Shown here: positions 1 through 5,798 of the stretch, one piece after another
How the letters are laid out: every line of letters begins with the position of its first letter
Numbering within the stretch: the first letter of the stretch is position 1
NCBI GenBank assembly: GCA_937902605.1
Contig: CALFNC010000542.1
Location: 1 to 5,798, forward strand
Direction of reading: 5' to 3'
Length of the DNA: 5,798 bases
DNA from: an uncultured Acidobacteriota bacterium
GTDB taxonomy: Bacteria; Acidobacteriota; Thermoanaerobaculia; UBA5066
The notes under the pieces: generated by a model
Databases searched by the model: none
What the model saw: only the letters and a program-made list of their open reading frames with translations
What the model was told of the DNA's origin: nothing
Position numbers and translations under genes: made by a program

Positions 1-2
1 TC

Positions 3-1298
3 ATCTACTAGATCAACCGCCGGTTCCTCGATGAGGTCTCTCGCCGCTTCCCCGGCGACGACGCGCGCCTTCGCGAGATGTCCATCGTGGAAGAGGGCGA
101 GACGAAGCAGATCCGGATGGCCTACCTTTCGATCGTCGGCAGCCACTCGGTGAACGGCGTCGCCGCCCTCCACTCGGAGCTGGTCAAGAGCGCGCTCGTC
201 CCCCGGTTCTTCGAGATGTGGCCGGAGCGCTTCAACAACAAGACCAACGGCGTGACGCCCCGGCGGTGGCTGCTCGGGGCCAACCCCGGCCTCGCCGCGC
301 TCATCACGGAGGCGGTCGGCCCCGGCTGGGTCACCGACATGGACCGCGTCCGCGGGCTCGAGGCGCTGGCTGACGACGCCGCGTTCCAGGAGCGGTTCGC
401 TGCCGTGAAGAGGCGGAACAAGGAGCGCCTCGCGGCGCGGATCCGGTCCCTCGTCCGGGTGAAGGTCGACCCCGACTCGATCTTCGACGTTCAGATCAAG
501 CGGATCCACGAGTACAAGCGCCAGCTGCTCCTCGTCCTCCACGTCATCCACCACTACTTTCGGATTGTCCAGGACGGCGATACGGCGGGGCCGCCGCGTA
601 CCTACCTCTTCGCGGGGAAGGCCGCTCCAGGGTATGCCACGGCGCGCCGGATCATCCGCCTGATCAACTCGGTCGGCGACGTGATCCGAAAGGACCCGCG
701 AGTGAAGGGGCGGATCGAGGTGGTCTTCCTCCCCGACTACCGCGTCTCGCTGGCCGAGGCGATCGTGCCGGCGGCCGACCTCTCCGAGCAGATCTCCACA
801 GCGGGGAAGGAGGCCTCGGGAACGGGGAACATGAAGCTCTCGATGAACGGCGCCCTCACGATCGGGACGCTCGACGGCGCGAACGTCGAGATCCGCGACG
901 AGGTAGGGCCCGAGAACTTCTTCCTCTTCGGCCTGACCGCGCCGGAAGTGGAGCGGATGCGCCGGGAAGGGTCGTGGAACCCGTGGAACGTCTACCAGGC
1001 GGACGTGCGGGTCCGTCGCGTAATGGACTCGCTGGCGGGCGACCTCTTCTGCCCATGGCGTCCCGGCCACTTCCTCCCGCTGTTCCGGCGGATCCTCGGT
1101 GACGGGGACGAGTACTTCCACCTGGCCGATTTCGCGTCGTACGAGGAGGCCCACCGGCGGGTCGGCGAGACGTTCCTCGACCCGCCAGCTTGGCGGGCAA
1201 TGGCGATCCGCAACGTGGCCCGCATGGGTAAATTCTCGAGCGACCGGACGATCCAGGAGTACGCTGACGACGTCTGGGGCGTCGTCCCGGTCTTGTAA
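3..1298 (+). CDS. glgP: Glycogen phosphorylase, C-terminal half (partial at the left edge, with an internal TAG)
   Basis: This enzyme removes glucose from the ends of glycogen or maltodextrin as glucose-1-phosphate, using pyridoxal phosphate (PLP), in the cytoplasm. About 431 codons are visible, against roughly 800-850 residues for the whole family, so the N-terminal half lies off the left edge. Numbering from the first ATG (78), conserved blocks run in order: SHSVNGV (22-28), TNGVTPRRW (56-64), the phosphate-site block QIKRIHEYKRQ (139-149), PAADLSEQIS (231-240), and GTGNMK (248-253), whose Lys253 is the expected PLP-binding lysine (codon 834-836). It ends with FSSDRTIQEYADDVW and TAA at 1296-1298. 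The frame continues upstream of the ATG as INRRFLDEV, a conserved family segment, so the ATG at 78 is internal and not a true start. A TAG at 9-11 sits where the family has Glu in IYEIN. The STAS gene follows after 9 bp. Family assignment is secure. The glgP versus malP distinction (glycogen or maltodextrin preference) is not resolved. Confidence 0.95.
9..11 (+). other. In-frame TAG inside the glgP coding frame
   Basis: Reading frame 3 gives Ile-Tyr-TAG-Ile-Asn-Arg-Arg-Phe, matching the strongly conserved phosphorylase segment IYEINRRF with Glu replaced by a stop. One G-to-T change (GAG to TAG) would explain it. It lies nine bases from the window edge, where an assembly or read error is likely. 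A true nonsense mutation would remove the PLP domain from the product. Confidence 0.8.
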
Positions 1299-1302
1299 GG
1301 AG
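1297..1302 (+). promoter_or_regulatory. Ribosome binding site of the STAS gene, overlapping the glgP stop
   Basis: AAGGAG begins within the TAA stop codon of glgP, and its AGGAG core sits 5 nt before the ATG at 1308. A ribosome ending on glgP would be at the start site of the next gene, which favours translational coupling. Confidence 0.75.
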
Positions 1303-1307
1303 AGGCG

Positions 1308-1649
1308 ATGCAGCTCGAAGAGAGGCCCGCCGGCAGCTACACGGTGGTCACGGTCGTCGACACGCGGATCGACGCGGAGGTCGCGGACGATTTTCGGGCG
1401 GAGATCACCCAGATTGCTCAGCGAGGGAACCGGCGGCTCCTCCTCGACCTGTCCGAGGTGGCGTTCGTCGACAGCACCGGCCTGGGCGCGATCGTCGCGT
1501 CGCTCAAGCAGCTCGGCCCCGACGGCGACCTGGCGATCTGCGGCGCGCACGACTCGGTCGGGAGCCTCTTCCGTCTGACCCGGATGGACAAGGTCTTCCG
1601 GATCTTCGCGACGGCGGACGAGGCCCTCGCCGCCCTGGGCGGGGGCTAG
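1308..1649 (+). CDS. STAS-domain anti-sigma factor antagonist (SpoIIAA/RsbV type)
   Basis: This is a single-domain 113-residue cytoplasmic STAS protein, the usual size for SpoIIAA/RsbV. In known partner switches the unphosphorylated form binds an RsbW-type kinase and frees that kinase's target, and phosphorylation of one serine ends the interaction. The signature is VAFVDSTGLGAIVA (residues 51-64). Ser56 directly follows Asp55 and is the expected phosphorylated residue, equivalent to Ser58 of Bacillus SpoIIAA. Preceding beta strands (YTVVTVVDTRID, RRLLLDLSEV) and the C-terminal run LFRLTRMDKVFRIF fit the fold. The ATG is backed by AAGGAG 5 nt upstream. It lies 9 bp after glgP and 8 bp before rmlB, with a matching RsbW-type kinase one gene further on. 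The family is certain. The output (sigma factor, enzyme or polysaccharide control) is not shown by this window. Confidence 0.93.
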   Translation: MQLEERPAGSYTVVTVVDTRIDAEVADDFRAEITQIAQRGNRRLLLDLSEVAFVDSTGLGAIVASLKQLGPDGDLAICGAHDSVGSLFRLTRMDKVFRIFATADEALAALGGG

Positions 1650-1656
1650 AGGAGAG
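1648..1656 (+). promoter_or_regulatory. Ribosome binding site of rmlB
   Basis: AGAGGAGAG overlaps the last two bases of the STAS gene's TAG stop. The AGGAG core ends 3 nt before the ATG at 1658, which is rather short spacing. The nucleotide-binding motif begins at residue 8, so this ATG is still the only sensible start. Confidence 0.65.
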
Positions 1657-1657
1657 C

Positions 1658-2749
1658 ATGGAGTCGATCGTCATCACCGGCGGCGCCGGGTTCATCGGAA
1701 GCAATTTCGTCCGGCTCGCCCTCGAGAAGACGCCGTGGCGGGTGGTCGTCTTCGACAACCTGACCTACGCCGGGAACCTTCTGAGCCTCGCCGGCGTCGC
1801 AGAGCACCCCAGGTTCCACTTCATAGAGGGCGACATCGCCGACCGCGAGGCCGTCCGGTCCCTTTTCCGCGATGTCCGGCCCCTCCGATTGGTGAACTTC
1901 GCCGCCGAGACGCACGTCGACCGGTCGATCGACGACCCCGGAGCCTTCATCCGGACGAACATCACCGGCACGTTCGAGCTGCTGGATGCCGCGCGCGGTC
2001 TCCTGGCCGAAGGCGATGCCGGTTTTCGGTCGGCGTTCCGCTTCCTCCACGTCTCGACCGACGAGGTCTACGGGTCTCTGGGCAAGACGGGACTCTTCTC
2101 GGAGACCACGCCCTACGCGCCCAACTCGCCCTACGCCGCCTCCAAGGCCGCGGCGGACCACCTCGTCCGCGCCTATCACGAGACGTTCGCCCTCCCCGCG
2201 CTCGTCACGAACTGCTCGAACAACTACGGCCCCTACCAGTTCCCCGAGAAGCTGATCCCCCTGATGCTCCTGAACGCCCTCGAGGGGAAGCCGCTGCCGA
2301 TCTATGGGGACGGCGGCAACGTGCGCGACTGGCTCTACGTCGTCGACCACTGCGAGGGGATCCTCCGGGTCCTCGAGGTGGGGCGGCCGGGCGAGAAGTA
2401 CAACATCGGCGGCCTCAACGAGAAGACCAACCTCGAGATCGTCGACCGCCTCTGCTCGATCCTCGAGGAGGAATTCCCGGCCCGGACGAACGCGGCCCTC
2501 TCGGGGCTTGGCCTCGTCCGCTACGATCAGCTGAAGACGTTCGTCCCCGACCGTCCGGGCCACGACCGGCGCTACGCCATCGACGCGCGGAAGATTCAAG
2601 AGCAGCTCGGTTGGACGCCGCGGCACGACTTCGAATCGGGCCTGAGGGAAACGGTCCGTTGGTACCTCGCGAACCTCGATTGGTGCCGCTCGGTGCAGTC
2701 CGGGAGCTATCAGCGCCAGCGCCTCGGACTCGGGGTGGGAGGGACTTGA
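1658..2749 (+). CDS. rmlB: dTDP-glucose 4,6-dehydratase
   Basis: This enzyme converts dTDP-glucose to dTDP-4-keto-6-deoxyglucose with a bound NAD+. It is the second step toward dTDP-L-rhamnose and other deoxysugars used in O-antigen, capsule and other surface glycans. The 363-residue protein is an extended short-chain dehydrogenase of normal RmlB length. It has the NAD-binding GGAGFIG at 8-14, the catalytic STDEVYG with Thr134, Asp135 and Glu136, and the YxxxK pair Tyr159/Lys163 in SPYAASK. Substrate-domain motifs are NCSNNYGPYQFPEKLIP (185-201) and the RmlB-typical PDRPGHDRRYAID (297-309). The C-terminus SGSYQRQRLGL is also typical of RmlB. Nothing appears damaged. rmlA, rmlC and rmlD are not in the window. 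It sits between the two halves of a partner-switch module, with 8 and 7 bp gaps, in a probable operon. A related NDP-sugar dehydratase is possible but less likely. Confidence 0.95.
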   Translation: MESIVITGGAGFIGSNFVRLALEKTPWRVVVFDNLTYAGNLLSLAGVAEHPRFHFIEGDIADREAVRSLFRDVRPLRLVNFAAETHVDRSIDDPGAFIRTNITGTFELLDAARGLLAEGDAGFRSAFRFLHVSTDEVYGSLGKTGLFSETTPYAPNSPYAASKAAADHLVRAYHETFALPALVTNCSNNYGPYQFPEKLIPLMLLNALEGKPLPIYGDGGNVRDWLYVVDHCEGILRVLEVGRPGEKYNIGGLNEKTNLEIVDRLCSILEEEFPARTNAALSGLGLVRYDQLKTFVPDRPGHDRRYAIDARKIQEQLGWTPRHDFESGLRETVRWYLANLDWCRSVQSGSYQRQRLGLGVGGT

Positions 2750-2756
2750 AGGCCAC

Positions 2757-3191
2757 ATGAAACCCCGTACCATCGACCTGACGGTCACGAGCGAGATCGA
2801 GAACGTCTCGCTCCTCGGCCTCTGCGTGAACAAGCTCGCCGAGTCGTGCGGGATGGACGAGCTGGAGCGGTTCCATGTCGAGCTTTGCATCGTGGAGGCC
2901 GCGACCAACGTGATCCTGCACGCCTACGAGGGCGCGCCGGGACGCCGCGTCACGCTCCTCGTCACCCTCGAAGCCGGCGCTCTTCGCTTCCGCCTCCAAG
3001 ACGACGGGAAGCCGATCCCCGAAGATCGCCGCACGCCGCCGCCCGACCCTGCGGAGACGGAAGAGGCGCTCCTCATGGAACGCGGGCGGGGCCTCTTCCT
3101 CATCCATCAGCTGATGGACCGCGTCGACTATACGACCGGCCCGTCCGGCAACGAGCTCCTCCTCGAGAAGAGGATCCAGACGGGTCCTTAG
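2757..3191 (+). CDS. Serine-protein kinase / anti-sigma factor (RsbW/SpoIIAB type, GHKL ATPase)
   Basis: This is a 144-residue cytoplasmic protein of the small HATPase_c family. Such proteins bind and inhibit a sigma factor or other target, and inactivate STAS antagonists by phosphorylating their serine. The ATP-site boxes are intact: the N box ELCIVEAATNVILHAY (42-57), with Glu47 as likely catalytic base and Asn51 as Mg ligand; the G1 box LQDDGKPIP (80-88); and the G2 box ERGRGLFLIHQLMDRV (108-123). Length matches RsbW (about 140-160 residues), with no extra domain or membrane segment. The ATG follows the rmlB stop by 7 bp, with only a modest GAAGG site (2748-2752) overlapping that stop, so coupled translation is likely. 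The obvious partner is the STAS protein at 1308-1649. No sigma factor gene or PP2C phosphatase is present here, so the regulated target is unknown. The gene ends in TAG and faces an oppositely oriented ABC operon. Confidence 0.92.
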   Translation: MKPRTIDLTVTSEIENVSLLGLCVNKLAESCGMDELERFHVELCIVEAATNVILHAYEGAPGRRVTLLVTLEAGALRFRLQDDGKPIPEDRRTPPPDPAETEEALLMERGRGLFLIHQLMDRVDYTTGPSGNELLLEKRIQTGP

Positions 3192-3205
3192 CCCTCCGCT
3201 TTCTC
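3192..3205. other. Convergent intergenic gap with no visible terminator
   Basis: Only 14 bp separate the stop codon of the RsbW-type gene from the stop codon of the ABC ATPase gene on the other strand. The gap is pyrimidine-rich on the + strand. I see no inverted repeat followed by a T run in it or just beside it, so each transcript probably runs into the opposing gene or ends by a factor-dependent route. Confidence 0.6.
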
Positions 3206-4021
3206 TCAGTCAGCCATGGCGGGCCGGGTCTCGGCTTCGGCGTGCCGGCGCTGCTCTTCCATGACCATTTCCGTCAGCTCCCGCTTCAAGGTGTTGAACT
3301 CGGGAGAGCTGACGTCGCGGAGCCGCGGCATCCCGACCTCCACGATCTTCTTCACGCGCCCCGGCCGGTACGTCATCACGACGATCCGGTCGGCGAGGTA
3401 GATCGACTCCTCGATCCCGTGGGTGACGAAGAGGATCGTCTTCCTCCACTCGGACCAGATCCGGAGCAGCTCGTCCTGCAGATTGCGGCGCGTCAGGGCG
3501 TCGAGAGCCCCGAAGGGCTCGTCCATCAGCAGCACCGGCGAGTCGATCGCGAGGACCCGTGCGATGGCGACCCGCTGCCGCATCCCGCCGGACAGGTCCT
3601 TCGGGAACCGGTCCCGAAACTCGGTCAGGTGCAGCGTGGCGAGGAGGCCGTCCACTTTCTCCTTGATCTCGGCCTTGCTCGCGCCCTTCATCTCGAGGCC
3701 GAAGGCGACGTTCTTCGCCACGGTCATCCAGGGGAACAGGGCGTACTCCTGGAAGACCATGGCGCGATCGGGGCCCGGAGCCGTCACCTCGACATCGTTC
3801 GTCCGGATGGACCCAGAGGTCGGCAGCGAGAACCCCGCCACCGCGTTGAGGAGCGTCGACTTGCCGCAACCCGACGGGCCGAGGAGGCAGACGAACTCGC
3901 CTTTCGCCACGTCGAGGTCAATCCCGTTGAGGGCGACGACGGTGCCCAGCGCCTCCGCCTCGAAGACCTTCGTCACCCCCCGGATGACGATCTCGGGGCG
4001 GGCCGCGTCCGAGGCGCTCAC
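3206..4021 (-). CDS. ABC transporter ATP-binding protein, nitrate/sulfonate/taurine type (SsuB/TauB/NrtD-like)
   Basis: This cytoplasmic ATPase powers the importer whose permease and binding protein lie just upstream. With the start chosen here it has 271 residues, normal for the family. All ABC motifs are present: Walker A GPSGCGKST (48-56, Lys54), Q-loop FQEYALFPW (Gln91), signature LSGGMRQR (143-150), Walker B VLLMDEP with Asp167 and Glu168, the ALDALT D-loop, and the H-loop His201. FQEYALFPW and LDALTR are typical of the NitT/TauT subfamily. Two starts compete. A GTG at 4048 forms a 4-bp GTGA overlap with the permease stop but has no Shine-Dalgarno site. The GTG at 4021 has GAGGTG 5 nt upstream. 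The eight codons between them after the first GTG have poor third-position GC (about 3 of 8), unlike the rest of the gene, so I chose 4021. The longer form would have 280 residues. The substrate cannot be told from this subunit. Confidence 0.93.
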   Translation of the reverse strand: MSASDAARPEIVIRGVTKVFEAEALGTVVALNGIDLDVAKGEFVCLLGPSGCGKSTLLNAVAGFSLPTSGSIRTNDVEVTAPGPDRAMVFQEYALFPWMTVAKNVAFGLEMKGASKAEIKEKVDGLLATLHLTEFRDRFPKDLSGGMRQRVAIARVLAIDSPVLLMDEPFGALDALTRRNLQDELLRIWSEWRKTILFVTHGIEESIYLADRIVVMTYRPGRVKKIVEVGMPRLRDVSSPEFNTLKRELTEMVMEEQRRHAEAETRPAMAD

Positions 4022-4026
4022 TTCCC

Positions 4027-4032
4027 CACCTC
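4027..4032 (-). promoter_or_regulatory. Ribosome binding site deciding the ABC ATPase start
   Basis: On the minus strand GAGGTG lies 5 nt before the GTG at 4021-4019 and matches the anti-Shine-Dalgarno complement. The alternative GTG at 4048 is preceded by pyrimidine-rich sequence (CACCTCCTCC) with no such site. Confidence 0.55.
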
Positions 4033-4044
4033 GATTCCGCGGTG

Positions 4045-4845
4045 TCACCGGAGGAGGTGGTCGGAGAGACGGCTCAGTCCCGTGTCGATGGCGAGCCCGA
4101 GGAGCCCGATCGAGATCATCCCGGCGATGATCTTGTCCGACCAGAAGAACTCGCGCGCCTCCAGGATCCGGTAGCCGAGGCCGTTGTTGACCGCGATCAT
4201 CTCCGCCACGATCAAGACGATGAAGGCCACGCCGAACCCGACCCGAAGGCCGGTCATGATGTGGGGCGTGGCGGCCGGGAGGATCACGCGCCAGAAGAGG
4301 GTGGCGCCCGACGCCCCGAGGTTCCGGGCGGCCCGGACGTAGATCGCGTCCACGGTCCGAACGCCGCCAATCGTGTTCATGAGGACCGGGAAGAACGCCC
4401 CCAGGCTGATCAGGAAGAACGCGGGCGGGTTCCCCAGCCCGAACCAGAGGATGGCGAGCGGGATGTAGGCGATCGGGGGAATCGGCCGGAGGATCTGGAG
4501 AAGCGGGTTGATCAGCCGGTAGACCGTCTCGCTCGTCCCCATCAGGAGGCCGATCGGCAGCGCGAGGCCCGCCCCGATCAGGAATCCCATCACGACGCGG
4601 TAGAGGCTGGCCGCCGCGTCGTGCAGAAGCTCCCCGGAGAAGAGCCAGGCGACGTAGGTCCCTTCCACCGGGTCGAACGGCATCATCGGTTTGGCGTACG
4701 CGATCCAGCGGAGGAAGACCGCCGATGGGGACGGCAGGATCATCGGGTTGATCACCCCGGCCCGCGACAGCCCTTCCCAGATCGCCAGGAGCGCCACCGG
4801 GACGGCGAGCGACCAGACGACGGACCCCCCGCTCTTCTTGGCCAT
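4045..4845 (-). CDS. ABC transporter permease, nitrate/sulfonate/taurine type (SsuC/TauC/NrtB-like)
   Basis: This is the inner-membrane channel subunit of the importer, probably acting as a homodimer. It has 266 residues from the ATG at 4845, the usual size. By eye there are six hydrophobic segments near residues 9-24, 84-104, 119-135, 141-158, 203-219 and 238-255. The cytoplasmic EAA coupling loop is AARNLGASGATLFWRVILP (about 172-190) and contacts the ATPase. The N-terminal stretch NPMILPSPSAV is typical of SsuC-like permeases. The frame opens two codons earlier at a TTG (4851), but that lies only 4 bp from the preceding stop codon, so the ATG is preferred. The ribosome site before it is weak. 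The gap to the binding-protein stop is 10 bp, and downstream the ATPase gene overlaps or nearly touches, so the three genes form one operon. Confidence 0.93.
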   Translation of the reverse strand: MAKKSGGSVVWSLAVPVALLAIWEGLSRAGVINPMILPSPSAVFLRWIAYAKPMMPFDPVEGTYVAWLFSGELLHDAAASLYRVVMGFLIGAGLALPIGLLMGTSETVYRLINPLLQILRPIPPIAYIPLAILWFGLGNPPAFFLISLGAFFPVLMNTIGGVRTVDAIYVRAARNLGASGATLFWRVILPAATPHIMTGLRVGFGVAFIVLIVAEMIAVNNGLGYRILEAREFFWSDKIIAGMISIGLLGLAIDTGLSRLSDHLLR

Positions 4846-4855
4846 GACCAACCCG

Positions 4856-5797
4856 CTACTTGGCGCCGAGGGCCTTCTTCGCCTGCTCCAGGAGATCGAG
4901 CTTCACCCACTCCTTGGCGACCGGGGGCTTGTCCATCCGGCCGACGCCGTATTTCTGCATGAAGTCGGTCGTCACCTGGACGTGCTGGAGCGTGATGTCG
5001 TAGGTGAAGGCCGCGTTCGACAACGCGTCGCGGTAGTCGTCGGCGGTCAGCTGGTTCTTGAAGACCTGCTCGCGGACGTACTTCTCCGCGACGGCCGGCT
5101 TGTCGAGGAAGAGCTTCGTCGCCTCGACGAAGCACTTCAGGACCCGTGCCGCCACGTCCCTCTTTTCGTCGTAGAGCTTCTTCGTCATGACGAGGGCCCG
5201 GATCGGCTCCCCCATCTCGGTGCCGTACGGCTTGATGATCTCGGTCCCGAACCCCTTGCTGATCGCCTGCGTCGACTGCGGCTCGCTCTGGCACATCGCG
5301 TCGATGTTCTTACCGAGCAGCGCACCGTTGATGTCGGCGTAGGCGAGGTAGAGGAGCTGGACGTCCTTCCCCGGCTTGTCCGACCACGTGAGCCCCACCT
5401 TCGCGAGCTCGGCGATAAGGCCCAGCTCCTGGGCGCCGCCGCGGGCGACCCCCACTTTCTTCCCCTTTAGGTCGGTCACCGTCTTCAGCTTCAGATCGGC
5501 CCGTCCCACGATCCGCGACCCGCCCTTCGCGAAGCCGGCCACGACGTAGACCTAAGCACCGGCGGCCCGCCCCGCGATTGCTGCGTCGAGGGCGCTGGCG
5601 GTGACGTCGATCTCGCCAGCGATGACCGCGGGGATGATGTCGAGCCCCTTGCCGAAGACCTTCTCCTCGATCTTCAGGTTGTACTTCGGCGCGATCTCCT
5701 TCATGTACCAGACGGCGCCGTAGTGGGCAAACTTCAGGTTCCCGAGCCGGACGACGTCCTGGGCGAGGGCGGCCGGCGCGGCGATGAGGAGCGCCGC
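4856..5797 (-). CDS. ABC transporter substrate-binding protein, NMT1/SsuA-like (partial at the right edge, with an internal TAG)
   Basis: This is the periplasmic solute-binding subunit of the importer encoded downstream. About 313 codons are visible, and the family is usually 320-340 residues, so only the start and first part of the signal peptide are missing. The visible start LLIAAPAALA followed by Gln-Asp looks like the end of a Sec signal peptide with an Ala-Leu-Ala cleavage site and no lipobox cysteine. Two binding-protein lobes follow, with family-like segments VIAGEIDVTASALDAAIAG, then VTDLKGKKVGVARGGAQELG, then a C-terminal helical part ending EQAKKALGAK and TAG at 4858-4856. Codon 82 of the visible frame is TAG (5554-5552). 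Conserved-looking sequence flanks it on both sides (GRAAGA before, VYVVAGF after), so the frame is intact apart from this codon. Downstream of the TAG, a GTG at 5542 opens a 228-residue piece that would lack the signal peptide and first lobe. The ligand (nitrate, sulfonate, taurine, pyrimidine precursor or other) cannot be assigned. Confidence 0.87.
5552..5554 (-). other. In-frame TAG inside the substrate-binding protein gene
   Basis: The minus-strand frame reads Gly-Ala-TAG-Val-Tyr-Val-Val-Ala-Gly-Phe. Coding signal, hydrophobic pattern and family-like motifs continue on both sides, so there is a single in-frame nonsense codon and no frameshift. CAG, AAG or GAG would each need one base change. 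It may be a sequencing or assembly error, a new pseudogene, or a suppressed stop. Confidence 0.8.
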
Positions 5798-5798
5798 G

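Noticed and set aside
78..80. ATG at 78 as the true start of a short phosphorylase-like protein.
   Set aside because: Conserved phosphorylase sequence continues upstream in the same frame to the window edge, and no ribosome binding site precedes this ATG.
1735..2760. Second + strand open frame over rmlB in another phase.
   Set aside because: It gives Arg/Pro-rich sequence without motifs, while rmlB in the other frame is complete.
1646..2908. Long open frame on the minus strand (about 420 codons) opposite rmlB.
   Set aside because: It lies antisense to a complete enzyme with all catalytic motifs. Its product is Arg/Glu/Val-rich low-complexity sequence with no recognisable domain, as expected for a high-GC shadow frame.
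3206..3230. Short palindrome GCCATGGC near the end of the ABC ATPase gene, considered as part of a terminator.
   Set aside because: It is only 8 bp, has no loop or following T run, and lies inside coding sequence.
2846..4174. Open + strand frame of about 440 codons crossing the kinase gene and the ABC ATPase gene.
   Set aside because: It spans two well-supported genes in other frames and runs through their convergent junction. The translation is Arg/Pro/His-rich and unlike any family.
4849..4851. TTG at 4851 as the permease start.
   Set aside because: It is a rare start codon only 4 bp after the preceding stop, with no ribosome site. The in-frame ATG two codons later is more plausible.
4042..4962. 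Open + strand frame of about 300 codons over the permease gene.
   Set aside because: It is antisense to a clear membrane protein. Its product is dominated by Asp, Glu, Arg, Pro and Gln, typical of the complement of hydrophobic coding sequence.

Overview
The window is GC-rich (roughly two thirds G+C by eye), with strong third-position G/C in the real reading frames, dense packing, short intergenic gaps and Shine-Dalgarno sites of the AGGAG type. This points to a high-GC bacterium. The periplasmic binding protein at the right end has a signal peptide that ends in an Ala-Leu-Ala site rather than a lipobox, which suggests a Gram-negative envelope. The gene content does not fix the phylum. Lineages such as Acidobacteriota, Methylomirabilota/Rokubacteria or deltaproteobacteria-like groups would fit, but that is only a guess. 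No tRNA, rRNA, CRISPR array, insertion sequence, long repeat or phage gene is visible.

Left part (3-3191, + strand): four genes in one direction with gaps of 9, 8 and 7 bp, so probably one transcript. They are the C-terminal half of glycogen phosphorylase (glgP, entering from the left), a small STAS-domain anti-sigma factor antagonist (RsbV/SpoIIAA type), a complete dTDP-glucose 4,6-dehydratase (rmlB), and an RsbW/SpoIIAB-type serine kinase/anti-sigma factor with intact ATP-binding boxes. Two enzymes of sugar metabolism (storage glucan breakdown and activated sugar for surface polysaccharide) thus alternate with the two halves of a partner-switch module. The natural idea is that the switch and the sugar genes are co-expressed, but the switch's target (sigma factor or other output) and its phosphatase are not in the window.

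Right part (3206-5797, - strand): a three-gene ABC importer operon of the nitrate/sulfonate/taurine family, transcribed right to left in the order binding protein, permease, ATPase. The substrate cannot be read from the sequence. The 5' end of the binding-protein gene and its promoter lie beyond the right edge. The two operons converge with only 14 bp between their stop codons, and no hairpin terminator is visible in that gap.

The oddest feature is that both edge genes carry an in-frame TAG inside otherwise intact conserved sequence: one at 9-11 in glgP and one at 5552-5554 (- strand) in the binding-protein gene. TAG also ends three intact genes here, so wholesale recoding is unlikely. Sequence error near the ends of an assembled fragment is the simplest explanation, followed by recent nonsense mutation. 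No clearly new system is seen. The split partner-switch arrangement is the part most worth following.
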